Shown here: positions 49,654 through 58,388 of the stretch, one piece after another
How the letters are laid out: each line of letters starts with the position of its first letter
Numbering within the stretch: the stretch's first letter is position 1
DNA from: Plantibacter sp. Leaf314
GTDB lineage: Bacteria; Actinomycetota; Actinomycetes; Actinomycetales; Microbacteriaceae
Direction of reading: 5' to 3'
DNA: 64,000 nucleotides
Assembly: GCF_001423185.1 (NCBI RefSeq)
Contig: NZ_LMOB01000003.1
Span: 62,001-126,000, forward strand
Position numbers and translations under genes: made by a program
The notes under the pieces: generated by a model
Told to the model about the DNA's origin: nothing
Databases searched by the model: none
What the model saw: the letters and a program-made list of their open reading frames with translations, nothing else

Positions 49654-50822
49654 CCACCGCGTCGCCCGCGCGCCCGGTCTCGTCCCGTCCCACACGCATC
49701 ACCGCCCGCGTCAAGCTCACCGCGACGTATGCCGCCTTCACCGTCGTCACGGGCCTCGTCGCGCTGATCGTCATCAACGTCATCATCTGGCGCTTCCCCG
49801 ACTACCCGATCGCGCCGGCCGGCGATCCGGAGCAGTTGTCCGGCATCACCCGCGGCGAGATCCGCGACTCGCTCATCAACTACTCGATGCTCGCGCTCAT
49901 CGCGATGGCCGTGATCGGCACCGGCGTCGGCTGGATCGTCGCCGGTCGGGTGCTGCGGCCGCTGCGCGACCTCAACGACGCGGTGCGGGCTGCCGCGGCG
50001 GGCTCGCTCGACCACCGCATCGCGATGACGGGTCCGCGCGACGAGTTCCGCGAACTCGCCGACCGCTTCGACGACATGCTCGCACGCCTGGAGCAGTCGT
50101 TCCTCACGCAGAAGCGGTTCGCGGCCAATGCCTCGCACGAGCTGCGCACGCCGCTCGCGACCATGAAGATGCTCATCGAGGTGGCGCAGGCCGATCCGGA
50201 GGGCCGCGACGTCGACCGCGCGCTCCGCCGGCTGCACGAGACGAACGAGCGGGGGATCGCGATCGTGGAGGCCCTCCTGCAGCTGAACCAGCTCGACCGC
50301 CGACCGCTCGTGACCTCGCCCGTCGACCTGGCGGCGGTGGTCCGTGACGCGTCGCAGCTCGTCTCACCGGACGCCGCCCATGCCGGTGTCGCGATCTCCT
50401 CGACCCTCCGGAGCACCGCCGTGCTCGGCAACCGCGTGCTCCTCCAGCAGCTGCTGACGAACCTGCTGTCGAACGCCGTGCGGTACAACAGCGGTCCGCG
50501 CGGGTGGGTCTCGGTGTGGGTGGGCAGGGATCCGCAGGCCGACCGGTCCGCGGCCGAGTGCGCGGTCGTGGTCGTCAGCAACTCCGGACCGCTCCTCGGC
50601 GTCGACGAGGTCGCTCGCTTCGTCGAGCCGTTTGATCGCCGCGACGCCAGGATCGCGCGCGCCGCCGGGCCCGACCGGGGCAACGGGCTGGGGCTGACGC
50701 TCGGTGCGCGGATCGTCGAACTGCACGGTGGTTCGCTGCGCCTCGCGCCACTGCCGGCCGGTGGTCTCGAGGTGACGGTGCTGCTGCCCGCCGTGCACGG
50801 TCCCGAGCCGGACGACGCCTGA
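49650..50822 (+). CDS. Sensor histidine kinase
   Basis: 390 residues. Two membrane helices (~26-47 and ~79-100) flank a ~30-residue external loop, so the sensor part is small, as in VanS- or antibiotic-sensing kinases. A HAMP domain follows (AGRVLRPLRDLNDAVRAAAAGSLDHRI), then the H-box ASHELRTPLA with His163, N-box LLTNLLSNAVRYN, and G-boxes (GNGLGLTLGARIVELHGG). It phosphorylates the preceding response regulator. A strong two-way terminator hairpin follows at 50833. Confidence 0.92.
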   Translation: MTTASPARPVSSRPTRITARVKLTATYAAFTVVTGLVALIVINVIIWRFPDYPIAPAGDPEQLSGITRGEIRDSLINYSMLALIAMAVIGTGVGWIVAGRVLRPLRDLNDAVRAAAAGSLDHRIAMTGPRDEFRELADRFDDMLARLEQSFLTQKRFAANASHELRTPLATMKMLIEVAQADPEGRDVDRALRRLHETNERGIAIVEALLQLNQLDRRPLVTSPVDLAAVVRDASQLVSPDAAHAGVAISSTLRSTAVLGNRVLLQQLLTNLLSNAVRYNSGPRGWVSVWVGRDPQADRSAAECAVVVVSNSGPLLGVDEVARFVEPFDRRDARIARAAGPDRGNGLGLTLGARIVELHGGSLRLAPLPAGGLEVTVLLPAVHGPEPDDA

Positions 50823-50832
50823 CCCCGCGACG

Positions 50833-50876
50833 CCGGGACGGCCGACCGATCGACGGATCGGTCGGCCGTCCCGGCG
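50833..50876. terminator. Bidirectional terminator, 20-bp stem
   Basis: The arms at 50833-50852 (starting GCCGGGACGG) and 50857-50876 pair perfectly over 20 bp with a GACG loop, between the convergent sensor kinase and lipoprotein genes. Confidence 0.8.
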
Positions 50877-50886
50877 GGAGCGGTCG

Positions 50887-51336
50887 TCACTGCACGGCGC
50901 AGGCTCTGGCCTCGTCGAACAGGTCCTCCGGCAGGTCCCACACGCCGTTCGCGTCGGGGTCCGGGACGTCGAACCCCTGGTCGCGCAGGCACTGGGCGCG
51001 GAGCCGTAGTTCGTCGGAGATCTCACCCCTGGTGGGCTGGTCGGGGTTCGCCGGCGGTGGGCCGAGTTCCGTGGTGCAGGCGTCGTAGGCCTGGTTCATC
51101 GCGTCGCTGCCGTCGAGCGTGATCGCCGTACCGGGTTCGGGGTCCACGACGTCCACCCCGTGGTCGCGCAGGCAACCCGCGAGGGAGATCGTGTAGTCGT
51201 CGAACGCCTGGGCGTAGGCGTCGGCGGTCGGCGGCGCGTCACTTCCGGGCGGTGCATCCGTCCCGGAACAGGCGGTGAGCCCCAGCATGAGGGCGAGGAC
51301 GGGGAGGGCGAAGCCGAGGGCGGCGGATCTGCGCAT
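50887..51336 (-). CDS. Lipoprotein with duplicated CLRDxG module
   Basis: 149 residues. Lipobox LTAC with Cys23. The mature part contains two copies of one module: CLRDHGVDVVDPEPG...ACTTELG (Cys55, Cys87) and CLRDQGFDVPDPDANG...ACAVQ (Cys116, Cys146). The four cysteines suggest two disulfides, one per module. Similar CLR-x-x-G lipoproteins are found in actinomycetes, often near two-component systems or efflux ABC genes; no role is established to my knowledge. It converges on the sensor kinase gene. Confidence 0.75.
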   Translation of the reverse strand: MRRSAALGFALPVLALMLGLTACSGTDAPPGSDAPPTADAYAQAFDDYTISLAGCLRDHGVDVVDPEPGTAITLDGSDAMNQAYDACTTELGPPPANPDQPTRGEISDELRLRAQCLRDQGFDVPDPDANGVWDLPEDLFDEARACAVQ

Positions 51337-51453
51337 GGGATGGTCCTTTCTGAGCGCGACCGGTGTCGGTCATCCGCCCATCCCAGCAACCGAGGTGTTC
51401 CGTCCTCGTCTGTCGATCACCAGACGTCCTCGACATGCGCGCGGACCACGGGG

Positions 51454-52520
51454 TCAGTTCATGCGCATGACGATCCAGACGATCACCGTTCCGACCACGA
51501 ACACGACGGGGATCCACGTTCCGGATCGTCGCAACCTGCGGCCGGACGGAGCGACCCCCGGCGGCGGTTTGATGAGCCCGAGGGCGGGAGCGTCAGCCTG
51601 GGTGCCCGGTGCAGACGGGTGCCCCGATGCACCGGTCGACTGCGGCTGGAGGCGGTCGTCCCGCCACCGTGCCCACTGGTCGAACTTCGTCGTCAACGCG
51701 TCGACGATCCCGAACAGCCACGCCCAGGTGTCGGGATCGAGCGTCGACACCTCCCGTTTCGTGTAGAGGAACAGCCAGTCGTCGATGATCTCGACGTCGA
51801 GCTCGGCGGCGTGGTCGATGAACCTCGCCATGATGTCCGGGGTGAACAGGTACAGGGCGTCCCGTTCGTAGCCGGCCGGGCAGTAAAGCGTGAAGTGCTG
51901 GTCGAAGTCGCCTTCCAGCGACAACCGCTGGGCGCGCTGGAACGCCGCCGGGAGGTTCGAGCCGAACCCGTTGTTGCCGATCGCATCGAGCACGATGTTC
52001 GGCAGGGGGACGTCGAGCTTCACCGCGACGTACCCCAGTGGTGCGTCGTCGAACTCTTCCCGTGGCGGACCGTGTACCGGTAGTTGCCGAACTCCACGGG
52101 GCGGGGACGAGCGCCCCGCAGCACGTCGGTGGCCTGCCGCGACGATCCGATCCCGAAGATCATGCCGGGGAACGGCGGGTAGCTGAGGTCGGCGGTGTAG
52201 GTCATCCCGTTGGCTGCGGCGAACTGGGAGAGGCGGAAGCGCTTGATGCGCCTCGTGCGCCAGGAGAGGACCGCGACCACCGCGACGGCGGCGGCCGCGA
52301 GGAGTCCGATCCCGAGCAGCGGCGTCGGGCCGGAGCCGCCTCGAGAGGCCGAGGACACCGTTCCCAACAGGACGAACCCGGCGACGACGACCACGACGAC
52401 TCCCGCGATCAGGCCGATGAACAGCCGTGCGGAGGGCGCGCGGTGGTACGCGGGCGCCTTCGCCATGGCCTCGCTGTCGACCGGATCGATGAGCGCTCGG
52501 GTGTCGATCGTGCTGTCCAT
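51454..52520 (-). pseudogene. Membrane protein gene broken by a single-base frameshift
   Basis: The first ~155 codons run from ATG 52520 (TAGCGT -10 six nt upstream) to a stop at 52020: two membrane helices (~35-56 and ~68-87), then NGMTYTADLSYPPFPGMIFGIGSSRQATDVLRG...EFGNYRYTVRHG. At the run of three C at 52059-52061 the sense continues in another frame: EEFDDAPLGYVAVKLDVPLPNIVLDAIGNNGFGSNL through a soluble domain to a C-terminal membrane helix (TWIPVVFVVGTVIVWIVMRMN), stop at 51454. One extra C at that run restores a ~355-residue protein. Either a recent mutation or a sequencing error in a homopolymer. Function unknown. Confidence 0.8.
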
Positions 52521-52526
52521 GCCCAC

Positions 52527-52532
52527 ACGCTA
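52527..52532 (-). promoter_or_regulatory. -10 hexamer TAGCGT of a leaderless gene
   Basis: On the minus strand TAGCGT ends 6 nt before ATG 52520 of the frameshifted gene; the promoter looks intact. Confidence 0.5.
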
Positions 52533-52556
52533 CCCGCCCCCGATCGCGGGCCTCGG

Positions 52557-53228
52557 TCACATCGAGCGGCGGAGCCAGCTCTCCACGCCGCTCACATGCA
52601 CCGTCACGAGGGCCCGGGTGAGTTCGATGTCGCGTCGCTCCAGGGCGTCGATGATCGCGTGGTGCTCCTGCAGGGTGCGGGCGACGGCCTTCTCCTCGGT
52701 GAGGCCGCGCCAGATGCGGGCGCGGACCGTCTTGCTGCCGAGGGCGGCCAACAGGCTCGCGAGGTAGGCGTTGCCGCTCAGCTCGATCACGCGGGCGTGG
52801 AATTGGAGATCGTGAGCGACGAGGTCCTCGACCGTGGTCGACTCGTCCACCTCGTCGACCATCGCGCGCAGTTCGGCGATCTTCTCGTCGTCGAGATGCT
52901 GGATCGCCATCACCGACGCGGACGGCTCGAGGATCCGGCGCACCTCGAACATCTCGATGAGGGAGCCGTCGGCGTGCATGTCGATGACGAACGACATCGC
53001 CTCGTGCAGCAGGCTCGGTTCGAGCGTCGTGACGTAGGTGCCGTCGCCGCGACGCACGTCGAGCACGCGGATGAGTTCCAGCGCCTTCACGGCCTCGCGG
53101 AGTGAGCTGCGCGACAGCCCGAGCGTCTCGCTGAGTTCCTTCTCCGGAGGGAGCCGCTGCCCGGGCTTGAGATCGCCCGAGACGATCATCGCCTGGATCC
53201 GCGCGATCGCCTCGTCGGTGACTGCCAT
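52557..53228 (-). CDS. GntR family regulator, FadR/FCD type
   Basis: 223 residues from ATG 53228, with CAGGGGGT upstream as ribosome-binding site. HTH ~5-70 (VTDEAIARIQAMIVSGDLKPGQRLPPEKELSETLGLSRSSLREAVKALELIRVLDVRRGDGTYV), then the FCD all-helical sensor (HDLQFHARVIELSGNAYLASLLAAL, EHHAIIDALERRDIELTRALVTVHVSGVESWLRR), whose Asp/His residues bind a metal and a carboxylate. FCD regulators often sense sugar acids. It faces away from the CUT2 sugar ABC operon across 268 nt and probably regulates it. Confidence 0.9.
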   Translation of the reverse strand: MAVTDEAIARIQAMIVSGDLKPGQRLPPEKELSETLGLSRSSLREAVKALELIRVLDVRRGDGTYVTTLEPSLLHEAMSFVIDMHADGSLIEMFEVRRILEPSASVMAIQHLDDEKIAELRAMVDEVDESTTVEDLVAHDLQFHARVIELSGNAYLASLLAALGSKTVRARIWRGLTEEKAVARTLQEHHAIIDALERRDIELTRALVTVHVSGVESWLRRSM

Positions 53229-53281
53229 GAAGACCCCCTGCTCATGCGCGGCGGTCGTCGGTCGCACCGCCTCGCGCCATG

Positions 53282-53296
53282 ATACATCCGACGTTT
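53282..53296. promoter_or_regulatory. GntR/FCD operator candidate
   Basis: ATACATCCGACGTTT matches 13 of 15 positions of the perfect dyad formed by extending its left half (ATACATCCGATGTAT). It is 53 nt upstream of the FadR-type gene, in the gap shared with the CUT2 operon. Confidence 0.5.
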
Positions 53297-53496
53297 CGCG
53301 TGGCCGGGCCCGGCGGCTGGTCCGCGCCAGGCGTTGTGTTACGTCAGGTTGAGCGGCCTCTCGCGGCCCTCCCCGTCCGTCCCTACTGTTACTGCAACCC
53401 CGACGTCCCGGTGCAGGTCACCACCGCACCGACAGCGGACGGCGGCCCCGACCCACCCCCGCACCGTCCCGCGCCCCACCGTCCTCTGGAGTCCCC

Positions 53497-54531
53497 ATGC
53501 GTCGTCGATCGCGCCTCGCGCTGTCCATCATCTCGCTGGCCGTCGTGGCCGGTCTCGCCACCGGCTGTTCGCTGAAGCAGTCCTCGTCCGGCGAGTCGAC
53601 GAGCGGCCCCGCGGCCAGCTCCGCTGCGTCCGACGCCGACGTCCCCTCGCTCGAGGGCAAGACCGTCGGCGTGGCCGCGAAGGACGTGGTGCGTGACTTC
53701 GGTCGCCTCACCTACCAGGGCGTCCAGGACCGCTTGGAGGAGCTCGGCGCGAAGGTGGTCGCGACCCAGGCCGACGCGCAGGACGACAAGCACCTCGCCA
53801 ACGTGGAGAACCTCGTCTCGCAGAAGGTCGACGCGATCGTCGTCATCCTCGGCGACGCCACGACGCTCGCGCCGGCGCTGCAGCAGGCGAAGGACGCCGA
53901 CATCCCCGTCTTCACCATCGACCACGCCAGCGAGAACTCGGTGAACAACATCGGTTCCGACAACTGGCAGATCGGCTCCACGCTCGCCCGCACCCTCGCT
54001 GAGGACATCGGCGGGAAGGGCAAGGTGCTCGTCTTCAACGGCTTCTACGACGTCACCCCCTGCCAGATCCGCTACGACGAGTTCAAGCTGGTGCTGAAGA
54101 ACTACCCGAACATCGAGGTCATCGAGCCCGAGCTGCAGGACGTCTACGAGGGCACCATCGAGGACGCCAAGCAGAAGACGAACGACGCTCTGACCCGCTA
54201 CCCCAAGGGTGAGATCTCGGCCGTGTGGTCGTGCTGGGATCTCCCGGCCATCGGTGCCGCCCAGGCCATCGACGCAGCCGGTCGGAACGAGATCAAGGTG
54301 TACGGCGTCGACGCCGAGCCCGGCGCGCTCGACCTCATCGAGGACCCCGCCTCGGTCTACCAGTTCACCGTCGCGCAGCAGCCGACCCTCTTCGGCACGA
54401 CGAGCGCCGACAACGTCGCCCGGTACCTCGGTGGACAGCAGGACGAGGTGCCGCTGAGCACCTACCTCGACGCCGTGTTCATCGACAAGGCGAACGTCGC
54501 CGACGAGCGCAAGCGGCTCGGCCTGGAATGA
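53497..54531 (+). CDS. Sugar-binding lipoprotein of CUT2 ABC transporter
   Basis: 344 residues. Lipoprotein signal ALSIISLAVVAGLATGC with lipobox ATGC, a Ser-rich linker, then a type 1 periplasmic-binding fold as in RbsB (KTVGVAAKDVVRDFGRLTYQGVQDRLEELGAKVVATQADAQDDKHLANVENLVSQKVDAIVVILGDATTLAPALQQAKDADIPVFTIDHAS). It is the first gene of a four-gene operon and would pass a pentose, inositol or similar sugar to the two permeases. The stop overlaps the ATPase start (ATGA). Confidence 0.9.
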   Translation: MRRRSRLALSIISLAVVAGLATGCSLKQSSSGESTSGPAASSAASDADVPSLEGKTVGVAAKDVVRDFGRLTYQGVQDRLEELGAKVVATQADAQDDKHLANVENLVSQKVDAIVVILGDATTLAPALQQAKDADIPVFTIDHASENSVNNIGSDNWQIGSTLARTLAEDIGGKGKVLVFNGFYDVTPCQIRYDEFKLVLKNYPNIEVIEPELQDVYEGTIEDAKQKTNDALTRYPKGEISAVWSCWDLPAIGAAQAIDAAGRNEIKVYGVDAEPGALDLIEDPASVYQFTVAQQPTLFGTTSADNVARYLGGQQDEVPLSTYLDAVFIDKANVADERKRLGLE

Positions 54532-56237
54532 CGGACCGCACCTCGATCGACGAGTCGACCGTCCAGCGCACGCTGGACGGTCGGCCCGGTGCGGCTGCGT
54601 CCGGCTCACCCGTGCCGGCGGTGACCATGCGGGGCATCGCGAAGGACTTCGGCGGCGTCCGCGTGCTGCACGACGTCGACCTCGAGGTGCAGCCCGGCGA
54701 GGTCGTCGCCCTCGTCGGCGAGAACGGTGCCGGCAAGTCCACGCTCATCAAGATCCTCACCGGGCTCTACACGGCGAGCGAGGGGACGATCGAAATCGAT
54801 GGCGAACCCGCCGTCATCCGGAACCCCCGCGACGCCGAACGCCTCGGCATCCGGGTCATCCACCAGGACCGCCACCTCGCCGGACGACTCACCGTCGCCG
54901 AGCAGCTGTTCCTCGGCTCACGCACCGCGTTCCTCACCGGCCGGCAGCTCGACCGCCGGGCCGAACGCGAGCTGCTCGACCTCGTCGGCCTCGACGTCCC
55001 CGGCAGCACGCTCGTCGACGAGCTCAGCGTGGCCGAGCAGCAGCTCCTCCAGCTGGCCATCGCGACGATCACCCGCCCGCGCGTCCTCGTGCTCGACGAA
55101 CCGACGGCCCCGCTCGCCGCGGGGGACGTGGAGCGCCTGTTCCGCACCGTCCGCGCCCTGCAGGCCGAGGGTGTCGCCGTCATCTACATCTCCCACTACC
55201 TGCAGGAGGTGCGCGACATCGCGTCCCGCGTCGTCGTCCTCCGCAACGGCGAACGCGTCGGTGCGCTCGATCTCGCCGACCCCGACGCCACGCTCGACGC
55301 CATCGTGCAGCTCATGGTCGGCCGGAGTGTCACCGAGTTCGGCGACGATGAACGCGTCGCGGCGGACGCAGGGAGCGAGCCGGTCCTCGCGATCGACGCG
55401 CTGACGGTGCCGGACCGGCTCCACGGCGTCTCGATCACGGTGCGGCCGGGTGAGATCGTCGGGGTCACCGGCCTCGTCGGCTCCGGGCTCGAGGAGCTCG
55501 CCGACGCCGTCGTCGGCCTCCGCGCCCACGGTGGAACGGTGCGCCTCGGCCGGGCTGGCACCATCCGATCGCCGCGTGCCTTCGTCCGCGCCGGCGGCGC
55601 CTACGTGCCGGCGAACCGTCACCGCGACGGCATCCTCAACCGGCAGTCGGTGCGGGAGAACCTGACGCTCGCGGCGCTCGACCGCATCGCGGGCTTCGGC
55701 GGCATCCTGCGCGGCCGACGCGAGCGGGCGATCGCCGCCGACCTCGTCGAGCGACTCGACATCCGACCGGCGAACGACGCCGCGGTCGCCGGCAGCCTCT
55801 CCGGCGGCAACCAGCAGAAGGTCGTCCTCGGTCGCTGGCTGGCCGCCGGATCGACCGTGTTCGTGCTCGATCAGCCCACCTCCGGGGTCGACATCGGCTC
55901 GCGCCAGCAGATCTACGCGGAGATCGATGCGCTCGTCGCCCAGGGTGCCGGGGTGCTGCTCGTGAGCGTCGACCTCGAGGAACTCATCGGCCTCGCCGAC
56001 CGTGTGCTCGTGCTCTACCGCGGCACGATCCGCACGGAGCTTCCGCGGTCGCAGGCGACGGCCGACACGATCCTCGCGTGGTCGACGGGCGTCGCCGAGC
56101 TCGCCCCGGTCCCTGAGCCATCCCCGGTCCCTGAGCCATCCCCAGACCCTGAGCCATCCCCGGACCCTGAGCCTGTCGAAGGGCCCTCGACCACCTCCCG
56201 GAACGCAGCATCGCCCACCCGAGGAGCCTCCGCATGA
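54528..56237 (+). CDS. CUT2 sugar ABC transporter ATPase with repeat-derived C-terminal tail
   Basis: 569 residues, with two ABC domains as in RbsA. First domain: Walker A GENGAGKST (~65-73), degenerate signature LSVAEQQLLQLA, Walker B VLVLDEPTAPL. Second domain: degenerate Walker A (VTGLVGSGLEEL), signature LSGGNQQKVVLGRWL, Walker B VFVLDQPTSG; this asymmetry is normal in the family. Unusual is residues ~528-555, PVPEPSPVPEPSPDPEPSPDPEPVEG, encoded by four tandem 18-bp units (56104-56175), beyond where RbsA proteins end. The start is set by the ATGA overlap; the next gene also overlaps by ATGA. Confidence 0.9.
   Translation: MTDRTSIDESTVQRTLDGRPGAAASGSPVPAVTMRGIAKDFGGVRVLHDVDLEVQPGEVVALVGENGAGKSTLIKILTGLYTASEGTIEIDGEPAVIRNPRDAERLGIRVIHQDRHLAGRLTVAEQLFLGSRTAFLTGRQLDRRAERELLDLVGLDVPGSTLVDELSVAEQQLLQLAIATITRPRVLVLDEPTAPLAAGDVERLFRTVRALQAEGVAVIYISHYLQEVRDIASRVVVLRNGERVGALDLADPDATLDAIVQLMVGRSVTEFGDDERVAADAGSEPVLAIDALTVPDRLHGVSITVRPGEIVGVTGLVGSGLEELADAVVGLRAHGGTVRLGRAGTIRSPRAFVRAGGAYVPANRHRDGILNRQSVRENLTLAALDRIAGFGGILRGRRERAIAADLVERLDIRPANDAAVAGSLSGGNQQKVVLGRWLAAGSTVFVLDQPTSGVDIGSRQQIYAEIDALVAQGAGVLLVSVDLEELIGLADRVLVLYRGTIRTELPRSQATADTILAWSTGVAELAPVPEPSPVPEPSPDPEPSPDPEPVEGPSTTSRNAASPTRGASA
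56104..56185 (+). repeat. Four 18-bp tandem repeats ending in a CTGAGCCTGTCGAAGG element, inside the ATPase gene
   Basis: Units at 56104, 56122, 56140 and 56158 read CCCCGGTCCCTGAGCCAT with few changes; the last runs into CCCTGAGCCTGTCGAAGGG (56165-56183). That terminal sequence is one I recall as a widespread short repeat in high-GC genomes (translated as PFDRLR-type peptides on the other strand). It stays in frame and codes for the Pro/Glu tail of the ATPase. Confidence 0.75.
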
Positions 56238-57247
56238 CCGCCCTGTCCGCACCGCCCGCCGCGCCCTCGGCCGCCGCCGAGTCCACGACGAAGCGCCGCC
56301 CGGTGTCCCGACTCGGGCTGATCGGCTACGCGATCGTCGTGATCGAGATCGTCGTCTTCGCGGTCGCGTCACCCGGCTTCCTCGATCCCGCCAATCTCGC
56401 GACGATCCTGACGCAGTCCGCGGTCTACGCCATCGCCGCCTTCGGCTTGTCCGTCGTCGTGGTGACGGGTGGTGAGGACGTCGTGCGTGGTGGCATCGAC
56501 CTCTCGATCGGCGCCGTCCTGGGCTTCTCCGGTGCACTCGTCGCGGTCCTGCTGCAGGCCCAGCTCGGCCTACCGCTCGCCCTGCTCCTCGGCCTCGGCG
56601 CCACCGCGCTCATCGGGCTCGTGAACGGACTCGTCGTGGTCGCCGGGATCCGCCCGTTGCTCGTCACGCTCGCCATGATGAGCATCGTCACGAGCCTCAC
56701 CATCGTCATCACCGACAACGTGAAGGTGCCCGTGTCCGACGGTGGACTCGTCTGGCTGCGCAGCGGTCATGTGCTCGGGGTCCCGGCCGCGGTCGTGGTG
56801 CTCGTGATCGTCTTCGCGATCGTCGCCTTCGCCACCGGTCGCACCAGCTGGGGTGTGCGGAACGCCGCCGTCGGTCAGAACCCCACCGCCGCGCGGGTCG
56901 CCGGGATCAGTGTGAACCGCCATCTCGTCGGCAGCTACGTGCTCGCCGCCGTGCTCGCCGGCATCGCGGGGGTGCTCATGACGAGCCGGCTCTCCGCGGC
57001 CCTCCCGGGGATCGGGGAGCAGTCGTTGATCGACATCCTCCTCGCGACCTTCCTCTCGATCGCGTTCTCCCGTCGCCTGGTCGTCACGATCACCGGCACG
57101 CTGTTCAGCGCCGTGTTCGTCGCGATCCTCACGAACGGGTTCAGTCAGCTCGGCGTCCCGAGCCAGTGGATCGGCATCACCAAGGGTGTGCTGATCCTGC
57201 TGGTCCTCGCGGTCGCCGCGATCCGTGAACGGAGCGTCAAGCGATGA
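56234..57247 (+). CDS. CUT2 sugar ABC transporter permease 1
   Basis: 337 residues of the RbsC type: about nine to ten membrane helices from LGLIGYAIVVIEIVVFAVASPGFL, with LSVVVVTGGEDVVRGGIDLSIGAVLGFSGALVAVLL, the conserved region of ribose-type permeases, and GRTSWGVRNAAVGQNPTAARVAGISVNRHLVGSYVLAAVLAGIAGVL. It is coupled by ATGA to both neighbours. It forms a channel with the second permease, energised by the ATPase. Confidence 0.9.
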   Translation: MTALSAPPAAPSAAAESTTKRRPVSRLGLIGYAIVVIEIVVFAVASPGFLDPANLATILTQSAVYAIAAFGLSVVVVTGGEDVVRGGIDLSIGAVLGFSGALVAVLLQAQLGLPLALLLGLGATALIGLVNGLVVVAGIRPLLVTLAMMSIVTSLTIVITDNVKVPVSDGGLVWLRSGHVLGVPAAVVVLVIVFAIVAFATGRTSWGVRNAAVGQNPTAARVAGISVNRHLVGSYVLAAVLAGIAGVLMTSRLSAALPGIGEQSLIDILLATFLSIAFSRRLVVTITGTLFSAVFVAILTNGFSQLGVPSQWIGITKGVLILLVLAVAAIRERSVKR

Positions 57248-58353
57248 GCATCGACACCCGGGAGGACGCCACGTCCGCAGCCGACTCGTCCACCACCACC
57301 ACCGGCGGGCAGCAGCACGACACGTCGGGTCACCGGGGGAACGGCCCGGGCAAGCGGGCCGGCGGTCCGCTCTCCACCCTGACGGTCAGCGGACTCGGGG
57401 CGGCCGTCCCGCAGGCCCTCGCCCCGACCGTGCTCGCCGTCCTGCTCATCGTCTTCGCGGTCCTGTCGCCGTCGTTCCTGACCGCCGACAACCTGCTCGG
57501 CGTGCTCAATCAGAACGCCCTGCTCCTGCTGGCGGCGGTGGCGATGACGGTGGTCGTGCGGGCCGGCGGCATCGATCTGTCGATCGGGGTCGCCATCGAC
57601 CTCGCGGCGCTGACCGCCTCGGCGCTCCTCGCGGACGACTACGTCGCCTGGGTCGCGATCGTCGGCGGACTGGTCGTCGGCCTCCTCGTGGGTGCGGTGA
57701 ACGCGTTCCTCATCGTCGTGCTGCGCATCCGCCCGTTCCTCGCCACGTTGAGCGTCTGGTTCATCGGTGGTGGCGTGCAGCAGGTGGCGACCGACGGCGG
57801 CTCGCCCATCTACCTGTCGCGCAGCAGTGTGCCGGACGAGTTCGCGTGGCTGGGTGCCGGTTCGCTGCTCGGGGTGGCCGCGCCGATCGTGATCGCCGTG
57901 ATCGTCCTCCTCATCGTGTGGGCGGCGCTCGAGCGGAGCCGCTGGGGGCGCGTGCTGACGGCCGCCGGGGAGCAGCCGACCGCCACGCGGATCGCCGGGC
58001 GGATGGCGGGCACGTCGATGGCGACGGCGTTCGTCTTCGCGGCGGGGATCGCGGCGATCGCCGGGTTGATCCTCGCGGCGCGGAGCAACGGTTTCGTCGC
58101 GAACAGTGGGCAGCTCTACGTGCTCGACTCGATCGGTGCGGTGTTCATCGGGACGACGCTCAGCCGGACCGGGCGGCCGAACCTCTTCGGGACGCTCGTC
58201 GGAGTACTCATCTTCGCGTTGCTGACGAACGGGATGAACCTCATCGGCCTGTCCTTCTACTGGCAGGGCCTCGCGCGTGGGGTCGTCCTCATCCTGATCC
58301 TGCTGCTCGGTGTCCTCCTCGCGCGAGACCGAGCCCGCAAACCCCTCACCTGA
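57244..58353 (+). CDS. CUT2 sugar ABC transporter permease 2
   Basis: 369 residues. A ~50-residue hydrophilic, Thr/Gly-rich N-terminus precedes an RbsC-like membrane part (APTVLAVLLIVFAVLSPSFLTADNLLGVLNQNALLLLAAVAMTVVVRAGGIDLSIGVAIDLAAL, GRVLTAAGEQPTATRIAGRMAGTSMATAFVFAAGIAAIAGLILAARS). It is the last gene of the operon; two palindromic repeat units follow. Two different RbsC-type permeases in one operon indicate a heterodimeric channel, unlike the homodimer of the E. coli ribose system. Confidence 0.9.
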   Translation: MSIDTREDATSAADSSTTTTGGQQHDTSGHRGNGPGKRAGGPLSTLTVSGLGAAVPQALAPTVLAVLLIVFAVLSPSFLTADNLLGVLNQNALLLLAAVAMTVVVRAGGIDLSIGVAIDLAALTASALLADDYVAWVAIVGGLVVGLLVGAVNAFLIVVLRIRPFLATLSVWFIGGGVQQVATDGGSPIYLSRSSVPDEFAWLGAGSLLGVAAPIVIAVIVLLIVWAALERSRWGRVLTAAGEQPTATRIAGRMAGTSMATAFVFAAGIAAIAGLILAARSNGFVANSGQLYVLDSIGAVFIGTTLSRTGRPNLFGTLVGVLIFALLTNGMNLIGLSFYWQGLARGVVLILILLLGVLLARDRARKPLT

Positions 58354-58388
58354 CGTCCTTCGAAGTCTCGCTGTGGTGGTGTGGTCTG

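Noticed and set aside
47635..49695. 686-codon minus-strand open frame
   Set aside because: It crosses genes on both strands (ArsR-ArsC, VanY, response regulator) and changes composition at each boundary, as expected for a shadow.
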